IMG/VR virus record: IMGVR_UViG_3300021093_000159
Coordinates: 1-40,327 of that record
Direction: 5' to 3' (one strand)
Origin: a virus
Length of the DNA: 40,327 nucleotides
The notes beneath the pieces were generated by a model that saw only the letters and a program-made list of their open reading frames with translations, did no database searches and was not told the DNA's origin. The first letter of the stretch is position 1, and every line of letters starts with the position of its first letter. This document shows positions 19,401 to 26,900 of this stretch, one piece after another. A program made the translations under genes and the position numbers.

Positions 19401-22378
19401 AAGAAGATGACTTGTATGTTAAGTTTGCAGGATCTTTACAAGATGCGCTTAAAACTGATCCAGTCACACTTAACATTACACATGTTGGAATTGGAACTTC
19501 ACATACTTTGACATCAAAAAATCCAAATTCAAAAGTATTAATCAGTATTGATAATAATATCCAAACACCAATAGTATCAACAGCAGTAACAACAACTGTT
19601 TCTCAAAATATCAGATTAATTGATACTGAAATAGTATTTTCTGGAATTACATCATTCTTTAGTGGAGATCTATTTAAAATAGGTAATGAGATCATGTTAA
19701 TTGATATTGTTGGATATGGTGCAACAAATATTATTCTGGTTAATAGAGCTTGGATGGGATCTCCTATCGAAACTCATGCTGTAGGATCTTTAGTTACCAA
19801 AATAAGTGGGGATTACAACATTGTTAATAATACAATCAATTTCGTTGATGCTCCAAGAGGTCCCTCCCCAATTAGCACAACATCCGCAATTCCTTCAGAA
19901 AGAGATTACGTTGGACTGGAAACACATTCAACATTTGGTGGAAGAGTATTCTTAAAATCTGGAATACCAGATAGTGAGCAGGGACCATATACAAATAATT
20001 ACATTTTTGATGATATATCTTCCGGATTTAATGGAATCAATACTTCGTTTGTATTGAAATCAAATACTAATAATGTTACTGGAGTTTCTACTGGAAACGT
20101 AATTCTTTTAGTCAATAATATTTTCCAAGGTCCATCAAGACCATCAGGTGCTTTTAGTATTGTTGGAGACTATTCTCTTGAAGAAGTATCTGGTGTTACT
20201 ACTGTAACCTTTACTGGAAATAGTGAGTCTACAATACCAACTGGAGGAGTAATAGTTTCTGTTGCTTCCACAGAGGGATTTGGATATCAACCACTTGTTT
20301 CTGCTGGAGGCACTGCTACGGTTTCTATTGCAGGAACTATTTCCACAATTAGTATTGGAAATAGTGGATCTGGATACAGAACTGGAATTCAAACTGAAGG
20401 AGGATACCGTGAAGTAATTGTTAACGTTGGTGTTGCAACTTCAAGTACAGGAATTCCAAATATTGAAATCATAGGAAAAGCAACTATTTCTAATGGAAAT
20501 GTAGTTGGAGTTTCAATTACAAATCCAGGTATTGGATATACATCTTCAAATCCACCAATTGTTATTTTTGACGATCCACTTTCTTATTCCAACGTTCCTC
20601 TAATTTATAGTTCCTCTTCAAGACCAGGACTTGGAACTGGAGCAACTGTTGACATTGTAGTTGGTCAAGGATCCAGTGTTATTAACTTTGAGTTAGTTAA
20701 TATTGGATCTGGGTATGGACAGGGTGAAATTTTAACAGTTGCTATTGGGGGAACAACTGGAATTCAAACAAATACTTCACTTTCGTATAAAGAGTTTCAG
20801 ATTACGGTTGATAGAACATTTACCGATGAGTTTTGTGCTTGGAGCATTGGAGATCTTGAAGTATTTGATGTAATAGATGATTTGTTTGATGGTTTTAGTG
20901 TTTCTTTTCCACTTTCTATTAATGGTCAAGTAAGATCAATTAAATCCAAAATTGGTTCAAATATTGATATTCAATCAACTCTGTTAGTATTTTTAAATGA
21001 TATTTTACAAGTTCCGGGTCAAGGATATATTTTTGAGGGTGGAAGTGTAATTACATTTACTAAACCCCCAATTCCCGGTGATACTTGTAAAATAATTTTT
21101 TATCAAGGTAATGGTGATTTGGATACCAGACTCGTAGATGTTTTAGAAACTGTAAAAGTGGGTGATGATTTAACAATCAATTCTGATAATTTCTACTTGC
21201 AGCAAACTGAAAGATTAGTAAATGATGTAACTTCTACAAATACAGTTATTACAAATGTGTATGGTGGTCAAGGAATTTCCTTAGATGAAACTTTATTAAG
21301 ATCAGTAACTTGGTGTAGACAAACTGAAGATAAAATTATTAATGGACAAGAAGTTTCAAAAGATAGAGCATTATACGAACCAAAAGTTCAACCAACTACA
21401 AATATTATTCAAAATGTAAGTGTTGCATCTACACAAATATTTGTGGAAAGCGTCAAAACTTTCTTTGATAGTGATTATGAATATATTCAAGATGGAACTA
21501 ATGAAAAACCACAAAATAAGATTACTCTGATTTCTCAAGATAATCTTGTTTCTGCTGCTGCCACTGCTATAGTTTCTACTGCTGGAACTATTTCTTCAGT
21601 TGTAATCTCTAATGGTGGAATTGGTTATGAAACTGCACCACAAGTTTCTATTGAACTTTCTGTTGGAATAGGTACAAGTCAAAGAGCAACGGCAACTTCA
21701 ACAATTTCTGTTGGAGGAACTGTTACTTCAATTTCTGTTGTTTCTTCTGGAACTGGATATACTTCATCATCTGCACCTTTGGTTCTTATCGAATCACCAT
21801 CTACAAAAATTGAAGTTATAGATTCTGTAGTTTATGGAGGTGATTTTGGTGTAATTACTGGAGTAAAGACAACTACTGTTGGTGTTGCTTCTACAGGAAT
21901 TGTATTTGATTTATTCATTCCTCTTGATTCATACTTAAGAGACTTGCAAATTAATTCTGTAGGAATTGCTACTACAGGAGTAAGTGGAATTCAAACTGGT
22001 TATTACTTTGTAGTTTCAAACTCAAATATTGGAAATGGATTGACTTCGATTGATCAAAATGGATCTACAGTTGGAGTTGGAAGTACTTTTATTGACAACA
22101 TTTATCAAGCAGTTGCAGTTTCTATTGCACAAACTTCTGTTACAGGAGTTGGAATTACCTATGTATCTCAAGTAACAGTAAGTGTTGCAGATTATAATGG
22201 ATTGAGTGGTGTTGGATTTAGTAATTTTTATGGTGAATATAGTTGGGGAAGAATTGAAACTCCTATTAGAAAAGAACCACAATCGTTTAACTATTATAAT
22301 AATGCTCTAATTGGAATTACAACTTCACCTGTTGTTCAGAGATTTAATTCTCTGAGATCTCGCAATTATAATACATAA
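10409..22378 (+). CDS. Giant baseplate wedge-position structural protein (gp7-like position, YHYH domain)
   Basis: 3,989 residues in one uninterrupted frame; T4 gp7 at this place between gp6 and gp8 has 1,032. The N-terminus (residues 1-60, LPEFVQASFPLAENFLNQYY) and a block near 190-235 (FYTSKGTDSSFKVLFNALYG) match the large cyanophage proteins of this locus as I recall them. A YHYH-type domain with GWAYDGNPIYGPYGY begins near 1222. The rest is repeats: about a dozen GSGY-type beta modules (near 711, 751, 890, 1076, 1116, 1407, 2055, 3316, 3369, 3430, 3733, 3776), six 'HGYxTGExVxY' modules (near 585, 807, 918, 1649, 1815, 2948) and three 'ExxxxxxxxxxRGxxGT' modules (near 68-128, 1514-1587, 3069-3131). 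The wedge role rests on position and partner genes; the repeats suggest long surface projections. The start is three bases after the gp6 stop. Confidence 0.75.
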   Translation: MTEKRVKISSIVQNQLPEFVQASFPLAENFLNQYYKSTEYQSASVDILNNIDQYIKIDNIINTVKFTTLSSDVSFFDATISVDSTAGFPPEYGLIQIDSEIITYTGITSTSFTGCVRGFSGVTTYTQATKTDELVFVQSESSDHESGSSVVNLSILLFQEFYTKVKKQIAPGFEGRSFYDGINDRLLIKQLKDFYTSKGTDSSFKVLFNALYGKPVEIIKPRDYLIQPSDAQYRITQNLVVEALEGNPLDLVNTTLYQDEVYSFPQAQGTIALVEKFTRGSKDYYTIGLDFDYNKDLTVRGTVLGKFSIHPTTKTTRLVSIGATVLDVDSTVGFPNSGSLIAELDNGTSLTINYGSKTLTQFFECSGITQEVTKNQNLRLDVHAYGYVGVSTSEKVKVRVTGVLSDFKILDDEYYYQKNDSIQIKTLGNNFTDYRANNWFFNVPVVYDVRSIDLIDNSDFTYRFNTYDEHNFVIGDIVTIVASNGSIKNSFTVSIESKNSITLRGQGQLTQSLSYTVEKNVSKVNSSNYSNLNIYSSNVQNTYEDSDGSVYVTSSSLPTYLNQPLRINDRSVVFSGEFTGTELQIGKHGFYTGDEVVYSYNGNSELYFVEKVNDTTIKLAKSRANIFTQNYVGFNTSATNAKIEFSQFTFSDLTTQLLEPQKLIRKISDPQDNYEEVTTSPGLTGIFINGVELSNYKTNDFVYYGEIQNIISISPGKGYDVINPPVLTVTDDVGFGAGGHCSVVGNLKRIEIIDPGFDYLEIPTVTITGGNGSGAIARANLIDSQHIVSFNSNSGAGAVDIVSNTIGFSTYHKFRDYEEVIYDTNGSQAISGITTGSVYYVSVIDAFTVKLHENISDSIAGINTISLNDYGIGNHTLRSTSLKKKISSIVISNSGQNYENKKITCSPVGINTAKDTINIKNHGYETGELIKYSSGLTSVGGLTDGLEYYVTKVSEDEFSLSQIGVGTDLNNFYLNTKQYVNLTSTGSGVHTFNCPEILVSVAGKIGISTLAGQDFNAIVQPIFRGIIESVHVSAGGTDYGSENIINYNRQPDFTLNSGSLAQVTPIISNGKIVEIVVNNFGSGYNSPPDLIVTGSGVGAVLTPIISNGQLVEVKVIFGGSGYSSSTFIEVRSAGQGAKFESSIKSWNINLVDRLISTSNIVSDDGVINSGLNDNFGLEYTHCYSPRKLRSSVLSTVIQNGIRRYVPDLQLQNGRELNSNSHSPIIGWAYDGNPIYGPYGYSNPFGGTIKPLSSGYVLNIKSNRPSISLYPEGFFVEDYTYAGQGDLDQSNGRFCLTPEYPNGTYAYFCTVDPNLIESDGPFENYKKPIFPYVIGDKFKSKPIEFNFKKSSNQDEFDLNQTGWIRNTTPYNLTKERSYYQYLLQPNKILNQESFVQFTEPGKIEGINVIFGGSGYKVGEKVLFDLENTEGRAVSAKVSSIKGKVVNNISVASSTVSNIEFYPIDGAGNHIGFATSPHEFSNNDLVTITTLYEFKKLDNISTSENVLSLSTAVEPTVTTGLTTYFNVNGSLNFPNIRENDVYLIGDEQVKILKVDNSSSRIWVLRNQNGTSGISTQSVGVAITEKTRKFVCNFGISSTSYNYNYNKEIYFTPAESLGIGTTAGVGIGSTLSFSNPGVGISHINIPTRSIYLPNHKLQTGLELVYSSNGLTPISISTNGVSSFTLEDNSIVYTAKISEDLIGISTVRVGLGTTGVFVGIGTSVSGELLYFTGIGTGTYHSFTTVYPNIVTGQISKNVVTVSTASTSNLIVDDKVSINVKSGLSTTVVVKYDDYNRRMVINPKSFISSDVNLSDNTITINNHGYFNGQKIIYTASSVIGGLQNEGIYFVVYVDDNKFKLAETYYASTKKIPDVVNFTSSNSGTISEINPPLSLIRNESVIFDVSDSSLSFTKGSIQYPAFILNFYKQSEFIDIFDSSQTSSSFEVIRTGVPGIDSNASVALFLNDNVPQTLFYKLDPIDPQNNVDIKTSIIVDVEQKNNNQLIIRSSLYNGTYSIVSSSSTSFKYILSDIPERFEYFNDLSTLEYSTTSTNTTGEIKSITLNSKGYGFNRLPLINGVDTVSGSGALLEPFSKSVGSVKKVNIQDIGFDYSSDLTLKPSVQLPTILKIEALSSFESIGVSSVGKNYSIAPDLVVIDSITNKRIFDIDLKYTLGNYQVTIFKNTYGISDSTPSIVPINNSNGIDIGSIVFDPGNSNVIVTLGASFSDASSFPFNVGDEVLIENVSVGVGTTALGYNSENYDYSLFTITNVTSNIGGIGATVTYNLSNYLENGEVPGNFNPTLSAGKITPKKYFPIFNVTLKKNDFLIGEPVHSGSTLGKVVSWQSETNYLKVSSFGEYKVNSLIRGETSNSQGIISEVLTFDSVYNIDAFSTVINGWERETGFLNNDLQRIHDNNYYQYFSYSLKSQVPIEDWDETVSSLNHTSGFKKFSDLVIESIDLTNVGIATSQNSGTVDPIADLSSVIDTNCVFDFDLVSEGTINIDSTIKSNEIIFNSKILQDYIESVGNRVLVIDDISGQFSSDPRPDNFSIVDTFSLGKTSKKYIIFVQDKRFITQRQINLVSLVQDGTFGFINQYGGTNTFYDMGYFDFLIIGTEANLLFYPTKNQINNFDISTLSYSLEDTFSGIGTLSVGDIALIQSNTATIPIGVSTATPIVSIASTYSSSKIVLQISSANNIYYEFNEITVLYDGTNVSFIDYGSMTTDLLNPESSTGIGTYNAYISGSNIIVDITPNVATATSYRVNTVQISIADTATGISTSILNNSRITSSYASISSSPTPTSQLIAEYPGDYESGYFIVNVHDTTNNTYQVSEVLVVDDDTNAYITEFASIESVDSLGIITAGVSGQNTNLYFTPIENIDVQVRVFQNSLGLVDQDIISNNTIDLDNASIDSGFGEYFGAQIDVVREFQLYHKQLPIFQRPFVGNDSTIVDVNNDTVKIPGHYFVTGEEVSYSFAGAGTTQSIGIATTSVTGFGVTDKLPSTVYIIKEDDLYVKFAGSLQDALKTDPVTLNITHVGIGTSHTLTSKNPNSKVLISIDNNIQTPIVSTAVTTTVSQNIRLIDTEIVFSGITSFFSGDLFKIGNEIMLIDIVGYGATNIILVNRAWMGSPIETHAVGSLVTKISGDYNIVNNTINFVDAPRGPSPISTTSAIPSERDYVGLETHSTFGGRVFLKSGIPDSEQGPYTNNYIFDDISSGFNGINTSFVLKSNTNNVTGVSTGNVILLVNNIFQGPSRPSGAFSIVGDYSLEEVSGVTTVTFTGNSESTIPTGGVIVSVASTEGFGYQPLVSAGGTATVSIAGTISTISIGNSGSGYRTGIQTEGGYREVIVNVGVATSSTGIPNIEIIGKATISNGNVVGVSITNPGIGYTSSNPPIVIFDDPLSYSNVPLIYSSSSRPGLGTGATVDIVVGQGSSVINFELVNIGSGYGQGEILTVAIGGTTGIQTNTSLSYKEFQITVDRTFTDEFCAWSIGDLEVFDVIDDLFDGFSVSFPLSINGQVRSIKSKIGSNIDIQSTLLVFLNDILQVPGQGYIFEGGSVITFTKPPIPGDTCKIIFYQGNGDLDTRLVDVLETVKVGDDLTINSDNFYLQQTERLVNDVTSTNTVITNVYGGQGISLDETLLRSVTWCRQTEDKIINGQEVSKDRALYEPKVQPTTNIIQNVSVASTQIFVESVKTFFDSDYEYIQDGTNEKPQNKITLISQDNLVSAAATAIVSTAGTISSVVISNGGIGYETAPQVSIELSVGIGTSQRATATSTISVGGTVTSISVVSSGTGYTSSSAPLVLIESPSTKIEVIDSVVYGGDFGVITGVKTTTVGVASTGIVFDLFIPLDSYLRDLQINSVGIATTGVSGIQTGYYFVVSNSNIGNGLTSIDQNGSTVGVGSTFIDNIYQAVAVSIAQTSVTGVGITYVSQVTVSVADYNGLSGVGFSNFYGEYSWGRIETPIRKEPQSFNYYNNALIGITTSPVVQRFNSLRSRNYNT

Positions 22379-22381
22379 ATA
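22374..22381 (+). promoter_or_regulatory. Late-type promoter CATAAATA before gp8
   Basis: Seven of eight matches to TATAAATA, overlapping the stop of the giant gene and 18 bases before the gp8 ATG. The same CATAAATA variant occurs before gp15 at 34121. Confidence 0.6.
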
Positions 22382-22399
22382 TATAAAAAAACTGGCAAA

Positions 22400-23953
22400 A
22401 TGTCCGCAATTATAACTGACCAATTAAGAATTTTAAACGCTAGAAGATTTGTATCTGTAGCAACTTCTTCAGCAAATTCTTATTATTCTTTTATTGGTCT
22501 TCCAAATCCAACAGATTATAATGCAGGTTGGGATTCCAATCCACCAGCACCAAAAGATTCTTTTGACCAAGAAAATGATTATTGGGACACAATGATTGCT
22601 CTTAAAAAAATAAAAGAATCTGATGTCAAATTAGTTGTAAAGAAAAATACTTGGGAATCTGGTATTACTTATGACATGTATCGTCATGATATTACAAGAA
22701 CTAACACTTCAAAACCATCTGATGCAACAAATTTATACTCTGCAAATTATTTTGTAGTCAATAGTGATTATAGGGTTTATATTTGTCTTCAGAATGGAAC
22801 TGATCCAGAAAATCCAGAAGGAAGACCATCTCTTGACGAACCAACATTTACAGATTTAGAACCAAGACTAGCTGGAACAAGTGGTGATGGATATATTTGG
22901 AAATATCTTTACACTATTAAACCAAGTGATATTATAAAGTTTGATACTATTGACTTTATTCCCGTTATATCGGATTGGTTTACAAATTTAACAGATACTC
23001 CAGTAAGAAACAATGCTGCAACAAGTGGACAATTAAAAATTGTTACGATTACAAATCGTGGAGTTGGATTAGGTACTGCAAATAGAACTTACTCCAGAGT
23101 TCCTATTAGAGGTGATGGAAATGGAGCTGAGGCTACGATTGTTATTAATAATGATTCTAAGGTTGAATCAATTACTATATCAAATGGTGGATCTGGATAT
23201 ACTTATGGTAGTGTTGATTTAGCATCTGGTGGAGTTCCTACGGGAACGACAAGACCAACTTTTGATGTTATCATTCCTCCTCCTGGTGGACATGGTGCGG
23301 ATATTTACAGAGAACTTGGTTCTTTTAATGTTTTAGTTTATTCGAGAATTGAAAATGATACAGAAAATCCAGACTTTATTACTGGAAACCAAATTGCAAG
23401 AATCGGTATTGTAGAGAATCCTCAAGCATATTCAAGCACTTCTATATTGACTTTAGATAAAGTAAGTGCAGTTTATGCTTTAAAACTTACCGGAGTTGGA
23501 TATAGTAGTGCTGTATTTACAGCAGATTCGAGAATTACGCAAACTGTTGGATTAGGATCAACTGCAGTTGGAAGAGTTGTTTCTTACGATCAAAATACTG
23601 GTGTCTTAAAATATTGGCAAGATAGAAGTTTAGTTGGTTTTAACACTGATGGAACTCAAAACAATACACCAACTTACGGATTTAATCTGAATAGATTTAA
23701 TTCTTCCGTTGGTACTGGGGGAACGACTTCAATTGTAGGTGGAACTGTTACACTCAATATTGATACAAATTACACAGGCATTTCTACTGTAATAAATAGT
23801 AGGACATATTATCTTGGACAAACTTTTACTAATGGTGTGTCCAATCCAGAGGTAAAAAAATATTCTGGAAATATCGTTTATGTTGATAATAGACCCTCTA
23901 TTACAAGATCAATCAATCAAAAAGAAGATATTAAGGTAATTTTGCAATTCTAA
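22400..23953 (+). CDS. gp8: Baseplate wedge protein gp8
   Basis: 517 residues against 334 in T4 gp8. The gp8 fold is indicated by ITDQLRILNARRFVSVATSS, FIGLPNPTDYNAGWDSNPPA with PKDSFDQENDYWDTMIALKK, NTWESGITYDMYRHDITR, VNSDYRVYICLQNGTDPENP and GTSGDGYIWKYLYTIKPSDI. In T4 a gp8 dimer binds gp7 and gp10 on the wedge. The extra length is C-terminal, beginning near residue 205, and includes a GSGY module (ITISNGGSGYTYGSVDL near 255-275) of the kind found in the giant protein and gp14. The late octamer sits 18 bases upstream. The next gene follows after six bases. Confidence 0.93.
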   Translation: MSAIITDQLRILNARRFVSVATSSANSYYSFIGLPNPTDYNAGWDSNPPAPKDSFDQENDYWDTMIALKKIKESDVKLVVKKNTWESGITYDMYRHDITRTNTSKPSDATNLYSANYFVVNSDYRVYICLQNGTDPENPEGRPSLDEPTFTDLEPRLAGTSGDGYIWKYLYTIKPSDIIKFDTIDFIPVISDWFTNLTDTPVRNNAATSGQLKIVTITNRGVGLGTANRTYSRVPIRGDGNGAEATIVINNDSKVESITISNGGSGYTYGSVDLASGGVPTGTTRPTFDVIIPPPGGHGADIYRELGSFNVLVYSRIENDTENPDFITGNQIARIGIVENPQAYSSTSILTLDKVSAVYALKLTGVGYSSAVFTADSRITQTVGLGSTAVGRVVSYDQNTGVLKYWQDRSLVGFNTDGTQNNTPTYGFNLNRFNSSVGTGGTTSIVGGTVTLNIDTNYTGISTVINSRTYYLGQTFTNGVSNPEVKKYSGNIVYVDNRPSITRSINQKEDIKVILQF

Positions 23954-23959
23954 AGAATT

Positions 23960-26900
23960 ATGCCACAGGAAACTAATCTCAACGTTGCACCATATTTTGA
24001 TGATTTTGAAGCAAATAAAAATTACTATAAGGTCTTGTTTAAACCTGGATATCCAATTCAGGCAAGAGAATTAACTACTCTTCAATCAATTTTACAAAAT
24101 CAGATCGAAAAGTTTGGTGATCATATCTTTAAAGAGGGTGCAAAAGTAATTCCAGGAAACACCAGTTATAATAGATATTATTCAGCTGTAGAGTTGAATA
24201 ATAGTTTTGCTGGATTAAACGTTGAAGATTATTTGCCTTTATTGGTTGGCAAAAAAATAAAAGGTGAAATTACGGGAATTACAGCTCTTGTTGATAAAGT
24301 TTTACTTCCCAATGAATCTGAAAGAGATAATGCGACGATTTATGTCAGTTATCTTACTGCAAGTACAACTGACAGTGATTCTAAAGTTTTTGTTGATGAT
24401 GAAAATTTATTGATTCAAGAAACTATCATTTCAGGAAGCATTGCTTTTTTTGAAGGAGAAGCACTTGCTACAACAATTGCTAATAATGCAACATCGGTAG
24501 CATCTTCTTTCACTGTTTCTGATGGTGTCTATTATTTGCGTGGATATTTTGTAAATGTAGAAACACAAACAATTATTTTAGACCAATATAGTAACAACCC
24601 AGACTATAAAATTGGTTTTACTATAGTAGAAGAAATTATAAATTCGGATATTGATGATACACTAACTGATAATGCACAAGGATTTAATAACTATGCTGCC
24701 CCTGGAGCAGATAGATTAAAAATTACGGCAATTTTAGATAAAAAACTTCTTGATGATACAAGTGCAGAGAATTTTGTAGAAATTGCTCAAATACAAGGTG
24801 GCATTGTTAGAAACGTTCCTAATGATACTCTCTACAATTTAATTAATGATAAATTTGCCAAGAGAACTTACGAAGAGTCTGGAGACTACTATGTAAACAG
24901 ATTTGAAACGTCTTGTGTAGAATCTTTAGATAATGGTCTCGGAAACAATGGTATTTTTTCTGAAGGAGAGACGACATATCAAGGAAATCCTGCATCAGAA
25001 AATTTAGCAATTTATAAAGTATCTCCAGGAAAAGCTTATATTCGTGGTTATGATGTAGAGATTAATTCCCCAACGTTTTTGGATATTGAAAAACCAAGAA
25101 CAACAACTAATTCAGGAAATCAATCTATAGTTTATTACACAGGTCCTTCTTTTGCCTTAAATAGAGTTCAAGGAATTCCTACAATTGGAATTGGAAATAC
25201 TTATACAATAAGTCTTAGAGACCAAAGAATTGGAATTGTTTCGTCAACTGCTGCTGGAGACGAAATTGGACTAGCAAGAGTTTTTGACTTTGCCCTTGAA
25301 GAAGGTTCATATCAAACAGTTTTAGATACAAACAGGTGGGATATTTCTTTATATGATATACAAACTTATACTAAAATAACTTTAAATGAAAATGTAACTC
25401 TTGATGTTCCAACTTATGTTGTTGGAAATTCAAGTGGTGCTACAGGATTCCTTAAAGATTCAGTTACAAATTCAAAATCACTGGTTCTTTATAATGTAAC
25501 TGGAAAATTTGTTGAAGGTGAATCGTTCACTTTTGATGGAATAAAAAATAGTAGAGTTTCAGTAGCAACAACTTCTTATGAAGTTTCTGATGTTAAATCA
25601 ATGTATGGTATTGATTCTACATATGTATTCAATGCTGATACAGTCCAAAGTAATTCTTTATTCGTTGGAGTTTCATCAATAACAGAACATTCTTCCAATC
25701 AAAGTACAATTATAATTCCAAATTTAAACTTTACCACAGCATTTAAAGTTGGAAATTTGGTTAGATTTACAAACCCATCTGTAAGTGCAAATGGTCCAAC
25801 AATTGCAAGAGTTTTATCATTTACAAATAGCAGTACATCAACTTCTGTCGCAGTTGCTGGAGTAACCACAGTAACTGGAGTTTGTGATGGAAAACTTCCA
25901 TCAACTCTTACATCATTAACAGATTTAACTATTCTTAAAACTGATTTATTACCATCAACAGACAATACGTTATTTACAGCTCTTTCTAATCAAAACGTAG
26001 AGTCGGTAGATCTTACTGATGCATTTCTAACAATCAGAAAACAATTTACAGTAAATATAACATCAAATTCCACTAATGTAGTAACCGCAGGAACTAATGA
26101 AACTTTTCTCCCATATGATGAAGAAAGATATTCTTTAATTAGATCTGATGGATTAATAGAACCTCTATCTACTGATAAAGTTCAAATTTCTGCAGACGGA
26201 ACAACTCTTCAAATAAGGGGACTTGGTACAAACAATACTGGAGCAAGTTTAGTTGCAACTTTAAGAAAAATTAAAGTTAAATCAAAAGTAAAAAGAAAAA
26301 ATAGAGTTAACAGTATTATAGTCAATAAATCTACTTTAAGTTCTTCCGGAACTGGAACTACAACCAGAGATGATGGACTTACTTTTGGAAATTATCCATA
26401 CGGAACAAGAGTTCAAGATGATGTCATTAGTTTAAATGTTCCTGATGTTTTAAGAGTTCATGGAGTATTTGAATCTTTAGGCAATTCAAATGCCTCATCT
26501 CCAACAATGACTATTACTATTAGTAGTGCAAGTGGGACGACTGATGACTTAATTATTGGAGAAAAAATAGTTGGTAGAACAAGTGGATCTATTGCAATTT
26601 GTGCAGAAAAACTAACATCTAATAAAATTTCATTTATTAATAATAATGCTTCTTCTTTTAACATTGGTGAAACTTTAGATTTTAAAGAATCTGGAGCAAC
26701 TGCAATTATTTCAACAATTGAAACTACCAGTAAAAATATTACAAATTCATTTACATATGATAATGGTCAAAGAGATACTTTCTATGATTATGGAAGAATT
26801 ATTAGAAAATTAAATTCAGTATCTCCACAAAGAAATATAAAAATTTATTTTGAAAATGCTTATTATGAAACCCAAGATGATGGTGATGTAACAACGGCAA

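Noticed and set aside
20144-22282. Minus-strand open frames inside the giant gene (serine/asparagine-rich).
   Set aside because: They are shadows of the AT-rich, repeat-coding + strand gene, without ribosome sites or recognisable products.
10409-22378. The giant gene as a chimera produced by misassembly.
   Set aside because: The frame is unbroken, composition and repeat families are uniform from end to end, and both neighbours are the expected partners; assembly collapse or expansion of repeats still cannot be excluded without reads.
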